From: Niebla homalea
Taxonomy: Eukaryota > Ascomycota > Lecanoromycetes > Lecanorales > Ramalinaceae
DNA length: 64,000 nucleotides
Direction: 5' to 3'
NCBI GenBank assembly: GCA_019925105.1
Contig: JAHGAU010000045.1
Location: 107,625 to 171,624, forward strand
The notes beneath the pieces were generated by a model. The model made no database searches. It was not told the DNA's origin and was given only the letters and a program-made list of their open reading frames with translations. Shown here one piece after another: positions 25,069-37,200 of this stretch; position 1 is the stretch's first letter; every line of letters begins with the position of its first letter. Both the position numbers and the translations under genes were made by a program.

Positions 25069-25447
25069 GGTGATTTGCTCACATCACTAGTATTTGATAA
25101 TTCAACAAACCAAAAATGTATCTCGCATAAGATATTGCATCCTCCAAACCCTGCATCTATACTGAAAGCGGAAGCTCTCATTTTGTTTACTAGTCGCTAT
25201 ATTTCACTGGTGGTAACCGTGGTATTGATCGCCTGCCGGAGCTAAGCTTAGGCTTCGGTGTAGCTGTTCGGTATCAACGCTATAGATTCACCTTACCTTT
25301 AACCTAAAGGTTGATAAAGCTCGTTCAGCCAAAGGCCCAGGTTGACCAATTCAATGGTATCCATCATAGTTTGCCCTATTGCGCCTTAACCAAAGGAAGG
25401 AGGGTGTCCGGGTGAGATCACAGGTGTCGGCAAGTTCCTCTTTGTAG

Positions 25448-26039
25448 AATCTTTCAAACATTCCAAATCATGATGTGCGATCGGTCAGTCGGCCGCCATC
25501 GAACCACAGGGAGAAGCCTGTCAACTTTCAGGTCACGAATACGCAGATCGTCTTCGCCTCAATCTACTATTGTGCTGGAGACCTTGAGAATTCTTCATTG
25601 AGCGATTTGATCAAGAAAATAATGAGCACGTACGGCTCAACTGCGGGTATGTGTAATCAAGCTACAGCAAAAGCTCCGTTTCATTACTGCTCAGACTAAT
25701 TGAAGATGCTCTGAGCTTCCCACCGACTCTCCTTTGTCAAGAAGACAATGATTCAGTAGACAATGCCTTTTTTGATCCAATATTCCATCAAGATGCCCTT
25801 TAGCAACCAATCTCCCCAGTTGGAGCAAGCAATACCTGGATTCTCCTTCCATACACCAGAGCACCTTACAAAAAACAACCTTACCAGAAACAATCCATCC
25901 GTCATCGTTACTATCTGAATGTCATGCGAGGTGAGCCAGGCTCCCCAGGATTGGAGATCGGGGTCACTGGGAACACTAGCGCCGGCGATCCGTCCCTTGA
26001 CCTATCAAACGACCTAGAGTGGGATAACGGTGGTGTCTA
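25448..26039 (+). CDS. Possible small unrecognised gene or gene remnant
   Basis: A frame open from about 25,448 (SRPPSNHREKPVNFQVTN ...) meets a good intron, GTATGTG at about 25,646 to TTGAAG at about 25,705 with a GACTAAT branch site, and continues as DALSFPPTLLCQEDND to TAG near 25,801. If a second 48-bp intron with a weak branch site is assumed (GTAGAC..CTTTAG), the frame runs on to a stop at 26,039 through YQKQSIRHRYYLNVM. No start codon was found in the first exon and no family was recognised. It could be the 3' part of a gene with upstream exons in 25,100-25,440, or a decayed gene. It converges with the bZIP-like gene. Confidence 0.3.
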
Positions 26040-26234
26040 GTCCAGCGCGCTGTCAGTCTCACAGGAGGCCTAAAGAGGTCGAGCAAGACGAGATGAAGCC
26101 TGTCAAATCAGACAAATATTCTGGGACATGACTTGATAAAATTGGGTACGCCTGCTCGTTCTCTTATACTCTCGCCTCTTTTCTTTCTTTTCTTTTTTTA
26201 CTCGAAATGAAATTGGGGTGAAAGCATGAAATGA

Positions 26235-27040
26235 CTAATATTGATAATGAGATTCGTACTCATTGGGGAGGTCATTTACATTTAGGCTGGACTCCTGATA
26301 TGGTGGCTGCTGCATCGGAAGCTCCATACTTGTGAAGGGTGTATAACCAACGTTGTATTGATTCATGGCGTTCCGATCATCGAAAAAGTGACTTGATTTG
26401 ACCGGACTCGGGTCGTACGGGGCCATTGATGGTAATGTTGTCGGTAGAGACGGAAGGTAAGGCGATGTGTTCGCATATTCATGGAACGGTTGAGCCGTCG
26501 TGCTGTACGACGGCTGATGACCGAACGACTGTGAGATGTTCGGATCAGGGAGCGAGTATGGGTAGCTCATCGGATGCTCGGGGGACATTGAAAGTTCTCG
26601 TTTATATTGAGGCGATGAGGCTCCAGGGTGCCCATCAGGGAAAGACGAGTACGGTGTGACGAGGGGAGCCGGCGGGCTCTTACGGCCGTGCGAATTTGTG
26701 GTTTCGCGCTTCATTGAGTGCCTCTTGGATCCTGTGTTGCGTCGCGAGTTTGCTTTGGGGACCACATGAAGCTCTGAATGGCTTTGTTCCGGAGACGGTG
26801 AAGAAGATGCCCTCTTCTCAAGATCCTCCAGACGTCTCTTGATCTTTTTGCCTGAGCTTCTGTTCAGTAATGTCAAAGGCATCTCGGGGCTAGGCGCTTC
26901 ATACGGTAATTGCGCTGCGCAATCCTGTTTTGTATCCTTCTGCGTTCTGCTAGGTCGGATATCTTGGTCCAGTCTTCATTGGGTTGAGCACTCGGACTAA
27001 AAGCACTACTGGTGCTATGAGACGAGGAGTATCTTGGCAT
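26235..27040 (-). CDS. bZIP-like transcription factor with degenerate zipper
   Basis: 250 residues from exons 27040-26905 and 26851-26235 (53-bp intron, branch TACTGAAC; phases agree). The start ATG is missed if the intron is ignored. Residues 25-60 hold a fungal basic region: ISDLAERRRIQNRIAQRNYR with N38 and R46 in the N-x7-R spacing of bZIP proteins, then KKIKRRLEDLEKRA. The heptad leucine pattern stops almost at once; the rest is Pro/Ser/Tyr-rich and low complexity (YPYSLPDPNISQSF, YESHYQY at the end), as in activation regions. This matches a broadly conserved fungal family with a short or absent zipper. DNA binding is likely; dimerisation and targets are unknown. Confidence 0.82.
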
Positions 27041-30000
27041 GTGGTGTGAAGGGGTGTGTACGCCATTGTGTAGTTCTGATGACGCTGCATCATTGGAGGG
27101 TAGAAGAAAGAGGAGGAGCTACAAGAGGCGCACTCTTAATAGAGAAAGATGAGACTGCGAGTCCGGGGAAAGCAAAGAGTCTCAATAGGTGACGGGGGGT
27201 GACGAGGTGATGTGAGATCCGGGAAACCCGAAAGGATCCGTGAGGATGGTTCGAGTTTAAAGTCAGTGGGTCGGGGTAAAAGGAAGGGATGAGGGACGTT
27301 TGAGAATTGTCCGAGTGCTGTTATATGGCTCGCGGCAGAACGAGGTGGGTGCGTGAGAAGAGAAAGGGCTGGAGGACGGTCTAATATATCAGGCTGCGGC
27401 GGAGGGAGATGCATCCGCGTGGGAAAGACTAGTGGAGGGATTGGAGGTACTCACTAAGTCGTATTGCATATTCTGGACAGTTGGATTTTGGTTACATGCA
27501 GCATCCCTGTTCACACATGGAAGGTACCGCCAAAGGCTCGTGGACGAGTGCCCTACGTGTCGATCGCACATTAATCATCATAGGTGGGCCCCAGCTAATT
27601 TCTTCGCTTTTCCGCGAGCTGAGAGTCTAACGGCGTGGTGGGATTAGCGAGTGCTGCAGGGCCACTTTCACGACTCGGACAAGTCGGACAGAAGCATGAA
27701 GGATGCATTTTATTGGAGCAAGCCTGCTTTTCCCTTCACCGTGAATAGTAACCTCGAGGTTGCAATCCTTGCGCAAAAGCATCGTTCGCAGGAAGGTTAC
27801 CATTCGAGGAGGATGGCGCGCTGCATGCTATGCACACCATCGGTAACCAATGACAAGGCTCACGAGCATCTGGTCCCAAATCAACACCATGTCAAATTAA
27901 AGTACCTTAAAGAATACTAATACTTCCGATTCGTGCATAGCCCATGCATTGCTGCATTTGGACGCTGGAGCCGGACTTTTGCAAGATGTGATCCTATTAT
28001 AGCAAAAGCCGAGCCCGCTAGGCCATACAGAGCTCATTCTCTACCCAAAGGGACTGAAGCGAAGTCTCGTGAATGATCAGTAATAGACCTATTTGAGGGG
28101 GTTTTGGTCGAGATATTTATGGCACTGCTCCCCGTACCTGGCGAAGAGAAAACAGAAGCTTGGGCCAAGCAGCAAGCGATAAGTGACTTCGGAGCGGGCA
28201 GTGCAGTTGCTCCGCAGACCGTGGTCGGTAAGTTTAGATGAGGTGTTAAGGCTGGAGCCTGGGGCGCCTGAATTCTGAAGAAAGTGCTCATCCGTCGTAA
28301 CCTGCTCAAGGAGCGGTCAAACGTAGACCGGGGATCCTCGCTAATACCATCCTCGTCAGTCGTCAGTCATCAGTCAGTCATCACAGATTAATCTATTCTG
28401 TGCGGGCTGTGGGCCAAGCTTGGAGCATGACTCGAAGGATCCAATGATTCCAAAAAGCTCTCGCTTCCTTTGACTTTCCTATTCATTTACTTCGCGGTCT
28501 TTAGTCTTTACAAAGCGCTGGGCTCGAAATGGGCTCGGGATGCGGACTTAGCATCATAGCGAAAGGAAGCGGTAGAGTTCGATCGGCGCTCTTGTCTTAG
28601 TCCCATGATCCTGCCCACTCCTAATAGACACTGCCCACGTTACTAGTTATCATAGGATGGTGAATCCGACGTCTGTTTATCGGCCGGTCTACCGCGACAA
28701 AAGCTCCCACGTCCGATCCTCTAGGCTTGCTGCCTTGCGTTGTGAGTTTGTGACCGCCTGTCTCGGTGCTTCTGATTTGCTTTCGAACTCATGCAGAGGT
28801 GTGATATCTCCTTTGAGGGGCCTTAAGCAATCCGCCATCCGCTTGTAAATTCACCCTATCTCCCTATCATACATCTAGGGTGTCGATGGCCAGAGTGATA
28901 CGCCCCGTGGGGACTGGGGGTGGCAAGGTCGCAAGGAAGTGTGATGCGGCTGAGACTAATCGCTCTTGTTGGGCTCCAATGAAAGCTTCATTAGTGTTTC
29001 GAGCCTTGCACCTGAGACATGGACTGGGAGTCTTGGACGAAGTAGTGGGCAGATGATACTGGATCCAGATCGGGAGGGCAACGTGCAGTCCCAATCATTC
29101 CCTGCACATTTTACCGTATGACTGCGTATGACATATCTTGGAAAGTTCTCACCGCCTCCTCGATGGGACACTGTATCGAGATATGAATGCTAAGCGACCG
29201 TTTTCACATGGTTGGCAGCCTAGTATATGCATTGCAACTCTACTCGTAATCATCACCGCTTTCTTCCAGACCGTAGTCCTACAGGCTACACCCTACTATG
29301 GTCCCTGGCTTCTGTTGGCTGAAACATGCATCAGCCCTGTCGGGTTGTTGGAATGACTTGTCGGCACGGTCAGCACTCTCAACTTGCGTCATGCGATTGG
29401 TTTGCTCTCCCCACTTCTAACGGACAGGAACCATCTCCTACTAATTACTACAGACCATGCTCTAGCCTCTAGGGCATTGCATGGCTTATTAATAGGGCCA
29501 CCTCTACAATTCGACTAGGCACGGAGCTGATTGTCCTTTTTGGTATAGTTCTAGTAAAGGTGCCTTTTCCATCCATCAAACGGTTCATCTAGGGTCGCAA
29601 TTTTGGCGCCTTGCAGCATGCGCAATTTATAACGCTCGTGGCCTTCTTCAAATGTCGAATCGGATACGCGTGGGGAAAGCGACCCGCAATCCTTCCCCGA
29701 AACCACAGTATTTGCGATGTTCCTCGTTCGCTTGTGCACCAATGCACCTGGAGACTTCGCCGTTCCTACTACAGAAGCTGCGCCCTTATCCGTTTGCCGG
29801 CTTTTTGATTTGATAAGGTGCAACTAAGTTAATGTGCCTCAAGGCACAATCAATTAAAATTCTACTGGTCCAGCTCGTATGTCGCGTATTTTACCAGATC
29901 TGTACAGCTGGGGCGCGCTGCGCCGCTGCGGCCAAATTTGCGTAGCAACATGCCATTTGTTTCATCCTAAATTCCTAATGCCTGGGTGGACCATAGCGTC

Positions 30001-31331
30001 GGTATCCGAGTCCATGCTCTGGGTATCGTGCTACCTCTCTGCAGGAGGTTTTGCTTCAGAGAGACAAAGGGGCGTTAATAGAGTGCCTGGCCTGTGCCTG
30101 TCGATCGCTGTACGGTCCACGTGGTTGGTACTGCTTCCCTGTAGCACCACCCTCTTCCCAGATTCCTAATGTAACCTGAGCTTCTCATTGGTGACTCTGA
30201 CGATCCCAAGTCTCAAGTGGACTGATCATTAACAATGCACGATTCCAATGACCGAAGGACTTCTCGGTACTTTCCCGACCTGAAACATCTAACAATCCTT
30301 CTAAAACCAGGATGTTCCTTGTTCGCGATCAAAATCGAAACCAGCGCCGTCCCGAATGAGATCAAGCAAAATTGCGCCGTCTACAAGCCACGCGTTCTGA
30401 CGATGGAAGGATGGAAGCATCCCAACTTCAAACCAATCCCAAGCGAGGATCATTGTAAAAAGACTGCTGCTGATGGCGAGCCAAACAAATTTTATCGCCG
30501 TTGGTTTTAATTCCAGATTATTGAAACCTTTAGGAATGACAGAAAAACTCCATGAAAACTCAATACAATGAAAGATTAAGCGTTTCCCGTTCAAAGTTCA
30601 GACTACAAATCCTTTCCGACTTGACAAAATAAACTTAAAGTTGTGCCCATTCCATCCCTAACGCCAGCTTGGGCATACTTATCTTACTTCCTTTAGTGTC
30701 GTGTCGATGCTGATTACGAGGCTTGACAGCTCGATAGGATAAGTCAAACAAAGGAGACCGAGAAGGCTTGCATTTGGCAAAGCATAGGTCCATGCATTTA
30801 TCTAGGACATCCTTGCAGTACACGCTACTCGAGCCTAATAAAAGGGCAGAGGAGCTTCATCGGATGCTACTGTAGCTTCCTCCTGAACGCAATTTTTTAT
30901 TATCTATCTCATCCGTCGTAAAATTCGAGCAACGCCAGAAAGCCCATTGAGATAGAATGTCAGTCCGTTGCCAGGTGATTGCACGACCATGATAGCAGTA
31001 ATCAAATCCAGTCCAGTGAAGTCAGGGTCACAAGCGAATGCAGAGTCTGTCCGTTCCGTTGAGTCCCTCAAGGGAATCGCAATCACTCTCATGCTCGAAC
31101 GTGGAGATACACTATGCTATTGATTCATGGCAAAGGGGGAGCGTCTTTGACCATCTGCAGGTCCATGAAAAAGCCTGCCAAAGACCGCAAGAGGCTTGTC
31201 CAATCAGGGAACCACGGCGGTCGACATGAAGCGCGGGTATATGGTTGCGATTAAGGAGGCCCAGAACAGTGGTGTCCCACTGCACAGCATTTGTAGCATT
31301 CCCTGTGTGTTCTACCTGACTGAGTCGTTTC
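27041..31331. other. 4.3-kb gene-poor stretch inside the island
   Basis: Base composition is ordinary and RIP is not apparent. Six-frame openings are short (under about 100 codons), mutually exclusive, and none resembles a protein family I know. The part next to 27,041 must contain the bZIP-like promoter and 5' UTR. A small cluster of GTCAGTC/ATCAGTC direct repeats lies at about 28,354-28,384. I see no tRNA, rRNA or transposon here. It could hold untranslated RNA genes or strongly decayed genes. Confidence 0.5.
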
Positions 31332-32308
31332 TTACAACTTTTGCATGGCTGCTACGTCTGTGGACTGAACATGGTCTTCGTCACCCTCTATTTGAGCCTG
31401 CAGGTCATCAATGGACACCTTTTCGTCTTCCACGACGGTATTGACCTGCAATTTGCTGATACCGTAGCCTACCGCCACCAGCTTCGAAGCTCCCCATGTG
31501 AGACCATCCATTTCGATGGAGCGCATAATCGCTTCCAGCTCTTTCATGTCCGTTTCATCATCTGTGCAATTTGTCAGAAGACGTCCTCAGGACAAGATTG
31601 AGAAAACTGACCCCAAGGTTTGACGTCAAGTGTAACAATGCTCTTGGCGGCTGGCTTCACCTTGCCTTCCTTCTTTTTTCTATATGCTGCTAGATTTGCC
31701 TCTTTGACGCGTTTTGCCTCCTCGTCTTCGGACTCATCACTGCCGAAGAGGTCGTCCTCCTCTTCCTCCTCTTCTGCCGGAGCATCTTTGGGATTCATCA
31801 CCAATTCGCTTTTTTCGGGACCATACGTCGTGTAGGCCTTCGAAGGGTCACCCGGTAAAGAGGAAAACTCGGATTCGTAAGACGAGATATGGTTGTACCA
31901 ACGGTACGCATGAGGATATTTGGCGGGTTCGGGGCTGGCCTTGATTGCCTTGAAACATGCGACGTCGGCTTGTGAGGGGCCATATCTGCACACGGATGTT
32001 AGTGATACCTCTAGATGTACATTCATGCGGAAGGTGGCTTCTTTCGGGCTACTCAGAGGTGCGCACATTGCGCCGTCGAATCAGCATCGAGGTGTCTTAG
32101 GCCTCTAAGCAACACGGACCAAATGGATTTCGTCATAGAGCAGGATAGGAGAGCGCATGCTATCACTCACCCGGTAATGTAGCTGCGTGTGCGAGTCCAA
32201 GACTCTAGAGCTGCCCACCATGAGCGTGAGCTGGGTTATGGGAGGCAGAAGGCGCGGGCAGAGCTTACACGACAGCCCAGCGTCTGTGACTAGATCAAGA
32301 AAGCCCAT
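31332..32308 (-). CDS. EFB1: Translation elongation factor eEF1B-alpha (EF-1-beta)
   Basis: Guanine-nucleotide exchange factor that reloads eEF1A with GTP. 227 residues from exons 32308-32269, 32210-32171, 31985-31612 and 31561-31332; introns 58, 185 and 50 bp, all phases agree. An N-terminal GST-C-like segment starts [18 protein letters not shown] and continues [19 protein letters not shown]. An acidic linker at about 95-125 ([15 protein letters not shown]) is followed by the C-terminal exchange domain: [36 protein letters not shown], and the end [10 protein letters not shown]. Domain order and length are those of fungal eEF1B-alpha. The start of the Hsp104-like pseudogene is only about 45 bp upstream, so the promoter overlaps that sequence. 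Confidence 0.95.
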
Positions 32309-32349
32309 CTTGAAAGACCTTTGGGCGAGCTGGTTCGGAGGAATGTTTC

Positions 32350-33950
32350 AAGAGATCAAGTGTGAGCGGTGTTGCTCAAAAATCCCAAGCCTGTCCTGTT
32401 CTGGTGGTGGACAATGTCCGAGTTGCCAAGCTAACCGGACTTTGCGCCGCTCTGTTACTAGCGTGGTTATATTTCACTATGGTTGCTGGGACTAAGTTCC
32501 AAGGCGAGCTCCAGGAGCGTTCGAAAGCAGTGAGGGAAGTGAAGAATGCCCGCAGCGATGCAATCTTGTTCATGGATGGGATGCATCCTTTACGTAGGCT
32601 TGGTAAGTTCGAGAGGCTCGGAAGATGCCGCGTATCCTCTCAAACCAGCGCACTCTCGTGGCGAGGTTCAATGTTGCGGTGTAAGTGTGCCTCCGTCCGA
32701 AATCTCTTAATTACACTGTTCTGGGTCAGTCGTCTCCCTGCCGAGCTTTAAGCAACATGGTCTCTTTGCAGCGACATCTGAAGCTTGCCCTGTGGAAACT
32801 GTCAAAACGGAAGCAGTGTCTTTCAGCAGTGCTCCTTCCTCGATATGAATAACAGTAATGAGATACACACACCTGCGCTGCTATTGAATTGATGGGCTCA
32901 GCGTCTGTCCTCTACGCATGACGTAAATTGTTTTGGGCCAAGGACTCGGAGCGGGTAGCGAGCAAGACTGTCTAATCGAGGACTGATACTGAGAGCCCTG
33001 GCACTTTACAGGCTACAACCCCAAGTGAGTTATCGGCTCATGAGGAAAGACGCCGGCTTGGCATGGTGCCTTCAGCCTTTGTTGGTTGGCGAGCCTACAG
33101 CTCAAGAAATCTATCGATATTGAGAGGCATCAGAGATTTCTAGGAGCTCCACCATGGCCTGGGAATTGGAGTAGATGCTTCGATCGCTGCAGCACAACTA
33201 TCAGATCGATATATAGATGACAGATTCGAAAAGGACAAAGCGATCGACTTGGTCGACGGGGCTGGTATGAGACTTCGCTCCGAGATTTGTGCATGGAATT
33301 GACGAAAATATAGCATCTCCGCAATTCCTACAACAAGAGAGTAAGGCGGAGGCCATCTAGCTATTGGATCATCAGATCATGGCCCTTCAAATTGAATTGG
33401 AAGCTTGCGGTAAGAGAGCGACATGCGAAGGTCAGAGCGGTGGGCATGCCTTGAGGTAAAAGCGTCTGAGAGGGCGGCCAGCCTCACGCGAACTTGTGAG
33501 ATAGAGCGGTCTGGGATTGAGTCACTGAAGTCGGCAAAGCAAGAGCTCGAGAAGATTCGTCTAAAGTTGGGAGAGGCGCAAAGGGGAGGCACTTTTGCGG
33601 GAACCTCTGAGCCCGGATATTCCGCAATACTTCGTTTGCAGCAGATGTTGCCCAAAGAAAGGCCTGAAACACCGCCATCGGATACAAGGGTTGGCAGAAA
33701 GCTCGTACGATCCAAGACATGACGCGCGGCCCCCCAATCGCCTTATATCAGAGCTGGTAGGCTTCTGTTTGGCAGATAGGATCATCAGAGCTGAGCTTCG
33801 GACTGGTCAAAAAGCAGCAGTACACACACGTGCGCCAAGATGGAGATGCACTCGAGGTTGTTCCAGGATTCTCATGAACATGTATTGAAGAGGAGGGCCA
33901 GTTGGAAGATATCGCAGAACACGAATCCACTTATTGACATGGTGCCATAC
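32350..33950 (+). pseudogene. Decayed Hsp104/ClpB-type disaggregase
   Basis: Fragments of an AAA+ chaperone in correct order but several frames. At about 32,385-32,430 a broken Walker A (PVLVVDNVRVAKL where the family has GxxGxGKT). At about 32,480-32,585 TKFQGELQERSKAVREV then ILFMDGMH (Walker B, DE lost). After a one-base shift near 32,590, VSSRGSEDAAYPLKPAHSRG. At about 33,120-33,300 ELHHGLGI and [14 protein letters not shown] then [14 protein letters not shown], with an in-frame TAG at 33,141. At about 33,530-33,650 an M-domain-like coiled coil (KQELEKIRLKLGEAQR). At about 33,705-33,800 the C-terminal YDPRHDARPPNRLI and LADRIIRAELRTGQ. The N domain and the second ATPase domain are missing. 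Mutations are mixed, not RIP-like. Confidence 0.85.
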
Positions 33951-34273
33951 GTTAATTTTAGTGGTTTTCATTGGGGTTGTAGAGGAATTTGAATCATCCT
34001 GGATGCGATAGATAGACCCGAGGCGAGACAAGGCTGTAAGAAGCCTTTCTATGGACTCTGAACAGGAAGGTGAGCCTGCCCAGCTTCAGTTCCAAAGATG
34101 GATTAGAAGCATTGCGGTCGATGGGCAATAAACCACAGCTCTGATTTTGGACATGGTGGTGGAACCAACTCATTACCTAAGCTGCTATTTCCATGTCGCT
34201 CTGTGTTCCTTCGACCTCCCTTTTCGTTACAATCTCTCCAGCCGTTTGAATTATCTCAAACACCCCTGACAAC
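33951..34273. other. Intergenic upstream of MSH5
   Basis: About 320 bp with a pyrimidine-rich part near 34,200-34,250 before the MSH5 start. No other element was recognised. Confidence 0.4.
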
Positions 34274-37200
34274 ATGTCGGCTGCAAAAAGACTCCGCTAT
34301 GGGAGCTCGCCAAATTTTGGGCCATCAAGCCCTTGGTATTGCCCTCCATCAGATACGCAACCAAATGCTACTCGAGAGTCTCGATCATGCATGACTGTTC
34401 TAGAGACCCCACAAAGGCAGGAGCATACGGAAAATCTTGTTCGTGTTCAAAAGAAGTCTCTTTTGCCCACCTCTTTGGATCAAACCTGGCCTGACCGATC
34501 CCTTGGGCAGCAGAGGCCTTCCCAGGAAGATTGCGAAAGCAGTGAGATTCCGGACGATGACGTGATTATGGCAGTCGAAGCTAGCAGCAAGGGAGGTATA
34601 GGGTGTTGCTATTATCTGGCAGAGGAGCGGAGACTGCTAGTCATGTCGGATATCAGTGGTGGACAGAGCACAGAGATCCTTGAACAACGTCGGTAGCGTT
34701 CTGTACATCCAAGACCTAGGCTTGGCTCACAACTGCCAGTCAAGCTTTACGTGCAGCCCACGATGGTGTTGCTGTCGCTTCGAGGAAGTCGAGTTGTTGA
34801 GTCACTCTTTGATTACCGAACTACCTCTGAGCTCAGTGGGGATGAACATGGTGAGGCTAAGCCGGAGCTATGCAAACGAACAGACTAAAAGATGAAGGTC
34901 TCGAAGACGATTTGTTTAGACTGCCATATCGAATTGACTACCGTCCATCGACGGAGTTTGCGTACGAGGCAGGCAAGAAACGGCTCACCGAAATTCAGAC
35001 TGACGCCAATGAGCAAAGAGAGATGGCCTTTGTTACACCCGGTTTCGGCGAGGCGTATGAAGACTCCGTACAGCAGGAAGGGCCAGGGCTTACAGTGCGG
35101 CATGGAAAGCTGCTGAGGATTGCAGCAGCCATCGATATGGACAGCCGACTGTCTGTGGGATGCGCAGGAGCCGTTCTGGCGTTCATTGCGCGACTTGAAA
35201 CAAGGGACCGGACTGTCCATGATCAGCAGAAACATTCATCCTCGATCTTCAAGGTGGAGATGTTCAGTCTGGCGGATCTGATGTATGTCAAGTTGAGCCT
35301 CGTCCTCTGGCATATTCACATCAATTCTAGGTTCATCAATGCCGATACACTGGCTTCTCTACAGATACTGAGTACAGAATCGAGTCCGAATGCATACAGT
35401 CAGGGACCAGCGAAAGGAGTGTCAGGGTCAAAGGAAGGACTCTCAGTATACGGCCTATTCCATAATTTTGCAAAAACGCCGCAAGGCAGGCACTTGCTTA
35501 GACAGTACTTCCTCCGCCCAACACTGAACCTGGAAACGATCAACGAAAGGCTCAACTTTGTAGGCATCTTCTCGCAACCAGAGAATGAGTCCTCGCTTCG
35601 AATTCTTGTTAAGAACCTGGGCCAGATAAAAAACATGAGGAGCACTCTGACACGACTGAGACAGGGTATCGGGAACGCCACCAAAAAGGGTAGTATCAAA
35701 AGTGGAATATGGTCCAGTATTCGGCTAGTAAGTGACACCCAGCCGTTGTACATTGTGCTGAGGACTGTCCAGTTTGCATACCATTCACTACAGATTCAAG
35801 ACACCTTGACTGAGATGTCAGCAGCTGGAAGGTTCAGGCTTGCCCACAAGGTCAGAGTAGGAAAACATAATTTGCCCTGAAAGCTACTCAGAACATGTCC
35901 AGGTGTACGAAAGATTCGACAAGCGCGAGCTGGCTAGGGTTGGAGAGCACATAAACGCTACGGCAAGCCTTTCTCATAAAGTCCCGATGTCAAATAGCTG
36001 ATTAATAAGGTGGACTTCGAGGCTTCGGAAGAGATGCATCGAACAGTAGTCAAGCCTGGAATCGACCACGAGCTTGACGCTATGAAAGAAAATTATCACG
36101 GATTGGGTCACATGCTCAACATGACGTCTAATGAGATTGCACTCACAATACCGGACGGGTTTGATGTTGAATTGAACGTCATCTTCTTTCCGCAAATAGG
36201 CTTTCTAATATCTATCCCTCCTAATCCAGAAACTGGCCTCGCGATGTATGATGGTTCGGCCGAAGTTGCAGCTCCTTGGGATCGCATTTTCTCCACCCCA
36301 GAACGTGTCTACTTCAAGGATGGGCGGATGCACGATCTTGACCGTACTTGGGGTGATTTATACGCCCAGATCTGCGGTATGTTCTGTCTGCTGGCGAAAC
36401 TTCGTATGATGCTGATGGGTTTGACGTTGAAAGACCGGGAAATCGAGGTTGTGCACAATTTAGGGCAGCTGGTCCTCGAAGCTGAAGACATACTGATCAC
36501 TATTTCGGACGTTTGCGGCGAGCTCGACAGGTATTTCGTATCTAGTTGCACTTTGATCTGGCGAGCTAACTATCGAAGCCTCCAAGCGTTGGCCCAAGGT
36601 GCGCGAAAGTACAAATTGTGCAGACCGAAGATGACGCGGCAAAATGTTATCGACATTCGAGGCGGTCGGTAAGGCAAATCGCCACCCTGGAAACAGCGTC
36701 CTGATCTTCAGTAGGCATCCCTTACAAGAGCTAACGGTGCCCTGCTATGTCCCCAATGACGGCTGTCTCATAGGCGGATCAGGAGACTCATCAATGACGG
36801 GTCATGACGGAAGTACGGTCGCAGCAGACACTCACACTGAATGTCGATCCAATCCAGAGCATAGGCCAAGTCTGCTTATGATGACCGGCCCAAATTACTC
36901 CGGAAAAAGTGTTTACCTCAAACATATAGCATTAATCGTCTACATGGCGCACATCGGAAGCTTTGTTGCAGCTGACCGAGCCGTAATAGGCCTGACAGAC
37001 AAGATCTTGACGCGCATAGCGACGAGGGAGACGGTCTCGAAAATGCAAAGTGCTTTCATGATCGATCTTCAACAGGTCGTTCTGGCGGCGACACTCGCTA
37101 CGGGACGAAGCCTTGTGATACTTGACGAGTTTGGGAAGGGGACAGATTCGGCGGATGGCGCTGCACTCGCTTGCGGAATCTTTGCACATTTCCTTCGACT

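Noticed and set aside
28354..28384. GTCAGTC/ATCAGTC short repeats as a CRISPR-like or satellite array
   Set aside because: Only a few irregular 7-8 base units, without spacers, in a eukaryotic genome.
32362..32751. 129-codon open frame taken as an intact membrane protein
   Set aside because: Its sequence is the Walker A/B part of the Hsp104/ClpB pseudogene; the family frame shifts within it near 32,590.
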